From Acidimicrobiia bacterium (GTDB lineage: Bacteria > Actinomycetota > Acidimicrobiia > Acidimicrobiales > SKKL01), in assembly GCA_016649895.1 (NCBI GenBank), contig JAENWR010000013.1:1-49802 (forward strand): a stretch of 49,802 nucleotides of DNA, written 5' to 3'. A program made the position numbers and the translations under genes. Positions 49,019-49,802 of the stretch are shown here, one piece after another; the first letter of the stretch is position 1; each line of letters opens with the position of its first letter. The notes below the pieces were generated by a model. The model saw only the letters and a program-made list of their open reading frames with translations. It did not search any database and had not been told where the DNA came from.

Positions 49019-49636
49019 GTGGGGGCCGCGCGAGGGCGGTTCATCGCGTTCGAGGGGGGTGAGGCCTCCGGCAAGTCGACCCAGGCAGCGCGCCTGGCCG
49101 AGCGGCGTGACGCGCTGCTCACCAGGGAGCCTGGAGGCACCCGCCTGGGCGAGGTGGCCCGGGGCCTGCTGCTCGACCCCGAGCTGCCGGATCTGTCGCC
49201 GCGCGCCGAGGCGTTGCTGTTCGCCGCAGCCCGGGCTCAGCACGTGGCGGAGGTGATCGCCCCGGCCTTGGCCGCCGGCCGCGACGTGGTCTGCGACCGC
49301 TTCGCCGCATCGTCGTTCGCCTACCAGAGCTTCGGCCGGGGCCTGCCGCTCGACGAGGTCCGTGCGCTCTCGTCGTTCGCCGTCGATGGACGATGGCCCG
49401 ACCTGAACGTCCTGCTCGTCGTGCCCGCCGATCTCGCCGACGCGCGGCTCGGTGAGCGAGACCGGCTCGAGCGGGCGGGTCACGCGTTCCACCGCAGGGT
49501 GGCCGAGGGGTTCGAATCGCTGGCGGCATCCGAACCCGATCTCTGGGTGCGCATCGACGCGGCCGGCTCGATCGACGAGGTGGCTCGTCTGGTGGACGCC
49601 GCTGTCGACGTCCGGCTCGGCGGTCCTGCGCCATGA
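49019..49636 (+). CDS. tmk: Thymidylate kinase
   Basis: 205 residues, phosphorylates dTMP to dTDP. P-loop FEGGEASGKSTQAARLA, TREPGGTRLGE and VCDRFAASSFAYQSFGRGLP (DR motif with substrate-binding residues). The GTG start is 3 nt after the topA stop. The order topA-tmk-holB is common in actinobacteria. Confidence 0.93.
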   Translation: MGAARGRFIAFEGGEASGKSTQAARLAERRDALLTREPGGTRLGEVARGLLLDPELPDLSPRAEALLFAAARAQHVAEVIAPALAAGRDVVCDRFAASSFAYQSFGRGLPLDEVRALSSFAVDGRWPDLNVLLVVPADLADARLGERDRLERAGHAFHRRVAEGFESLAASEPDLWVRIDAAGSIDEVARLVDAAVDVRLGGPAP

Positions 49637-49643
49637 TGGCCCC

Positions 49644-49802
49644 ATGATCGACGTGTGGGCCGATGTGGTGGGCCAGGAGGCGGCGGTGGCCCAGCTGCAG
49701 GGGGCGGTCGTCGCTCCCGTGCACGCCTACCTGTTCGTCGGTCCGCAGGGCAGCGGCCGTCGCGCCGCGGCCCGCGCCTTCGCCGCCGAGCTACTCGCCG
49801 CC
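49644..49802 (+). CDS. holB: DNA polymerase III delta' subunit, 5' part (runs off the right edge)
   Basis: 53 codons visible. Starts MIDVWADVVGQEAAVAQLQG, like clamp-loader AAA+ proteins, and has a P-loop-like GPQGSGRRAAARAF in which the usual GK(S/T) is replaced by GRR; delta' subunits often have a degenerate P-loop. It follows tmk by 7 nt. Confidence 0.8.
   Translation, partial: MIDVWADVVGQEAAVAQLQGAVVAPVHAYLFVGPQGSGRRAAARAFAAELLAA

Overview
This 49.8-kb window is high-GC bacterial chromosome. It looks like an actinobacterium, probably of class Acidimicrobiia. Pointers are a WhiB protein, actinobacterial-type SOS boxes (GAAC-N4-GTTC), a type I plus a type II glutamine synthetase beside a GlnR-like regulator, tandem ArsA-type ATPases, an actinobacterial Tad pilus cluster, a TopA with a lysine-rich tail instead of zinc fingers, and many GTG/TTG starts. 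Several genes start 6-7 nt after a -10 box, which suggests leaderless mRNAs. A complete ectABCD operon suggests a saline or osmotically variable habitat. The class assignment is inference.

Layout. 1-4.8 kb: the edge of a gene behind a possible SOS box, two DHA2-type drug exporters each broken by one base in a G run, a decayed cell-wall-binding-repeat fragment, and a TetR gene with a large palindromic operator. 4.8-6.9 kb: a ribbon-helix-helix-like gene with a 12-bp minisatellite tail, tRNA-Pro(CGG) with a terminator hairpin, a lone receiver protein, a STAS protein, and an odd segment with three hairpin repeats and a 90-bp copy of the STAS 3' end. 6.9-12.7 kb: paired ArsA ATPases, an NfeD protein, WhiB, FxsA, Nudix and a metallo-beta-lactamase-fold protein. 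12.7-17.3 kb: an iron-sulfur module (Mrp carrier, SufR-like regulator, A-type carrier), a fused 2Fe-2S/molybdopterin-type protein and RidA. 17.3-20.0 kb: an ECF sigma factor overlapping a membrane-anchored kelch protein, a small membrane protein and a cold-shock protein.

20-23.3 kb is a nitrogen-assimilation locus: GlnR-like regulator, GSI-alpha, then divergent GSII. 23.3-26.3 kb: a phosphoribosyltransferase-hydrolase fusion and a PAS-GAF-GGDEF diguanylate cyclase. 26.3-29.5 kb: ectABCD (minus strand, each junction overlapping by 4 nt). 29.8-32.5 kb: a MarR regulator with a C-terminal four-cysteine motif, starting right after a 31-33-bp palindrome, followed by two ferritin-like di-iron-type proteins and an unknown protein. 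I consider this the best candidate for an undescribed system here. 32.5-35.2 kb: an ABM-domain protein, a principal-like sigma factor, a leaderless 24-codon microgene and a HAD phosphatase.

35.2-39.5 kb: a Tad/Flp pilus operon (ATPases, TadB, TadC, pilin, TadE) with a good sigma-70-type promoter but no prepilin peptidase. 39.6-45.2 kb: a DUF1206 protein, an unknown protein, AlkB behind a perfect SOS box, a two-TM protein and an MrfA-type repair helicase. 45.4-49.8 kb: a STAS/anti-sigma kinase pair, topA, tmk and the start of holB.

All calls come from reading the sequence. No database or structure search was possible.
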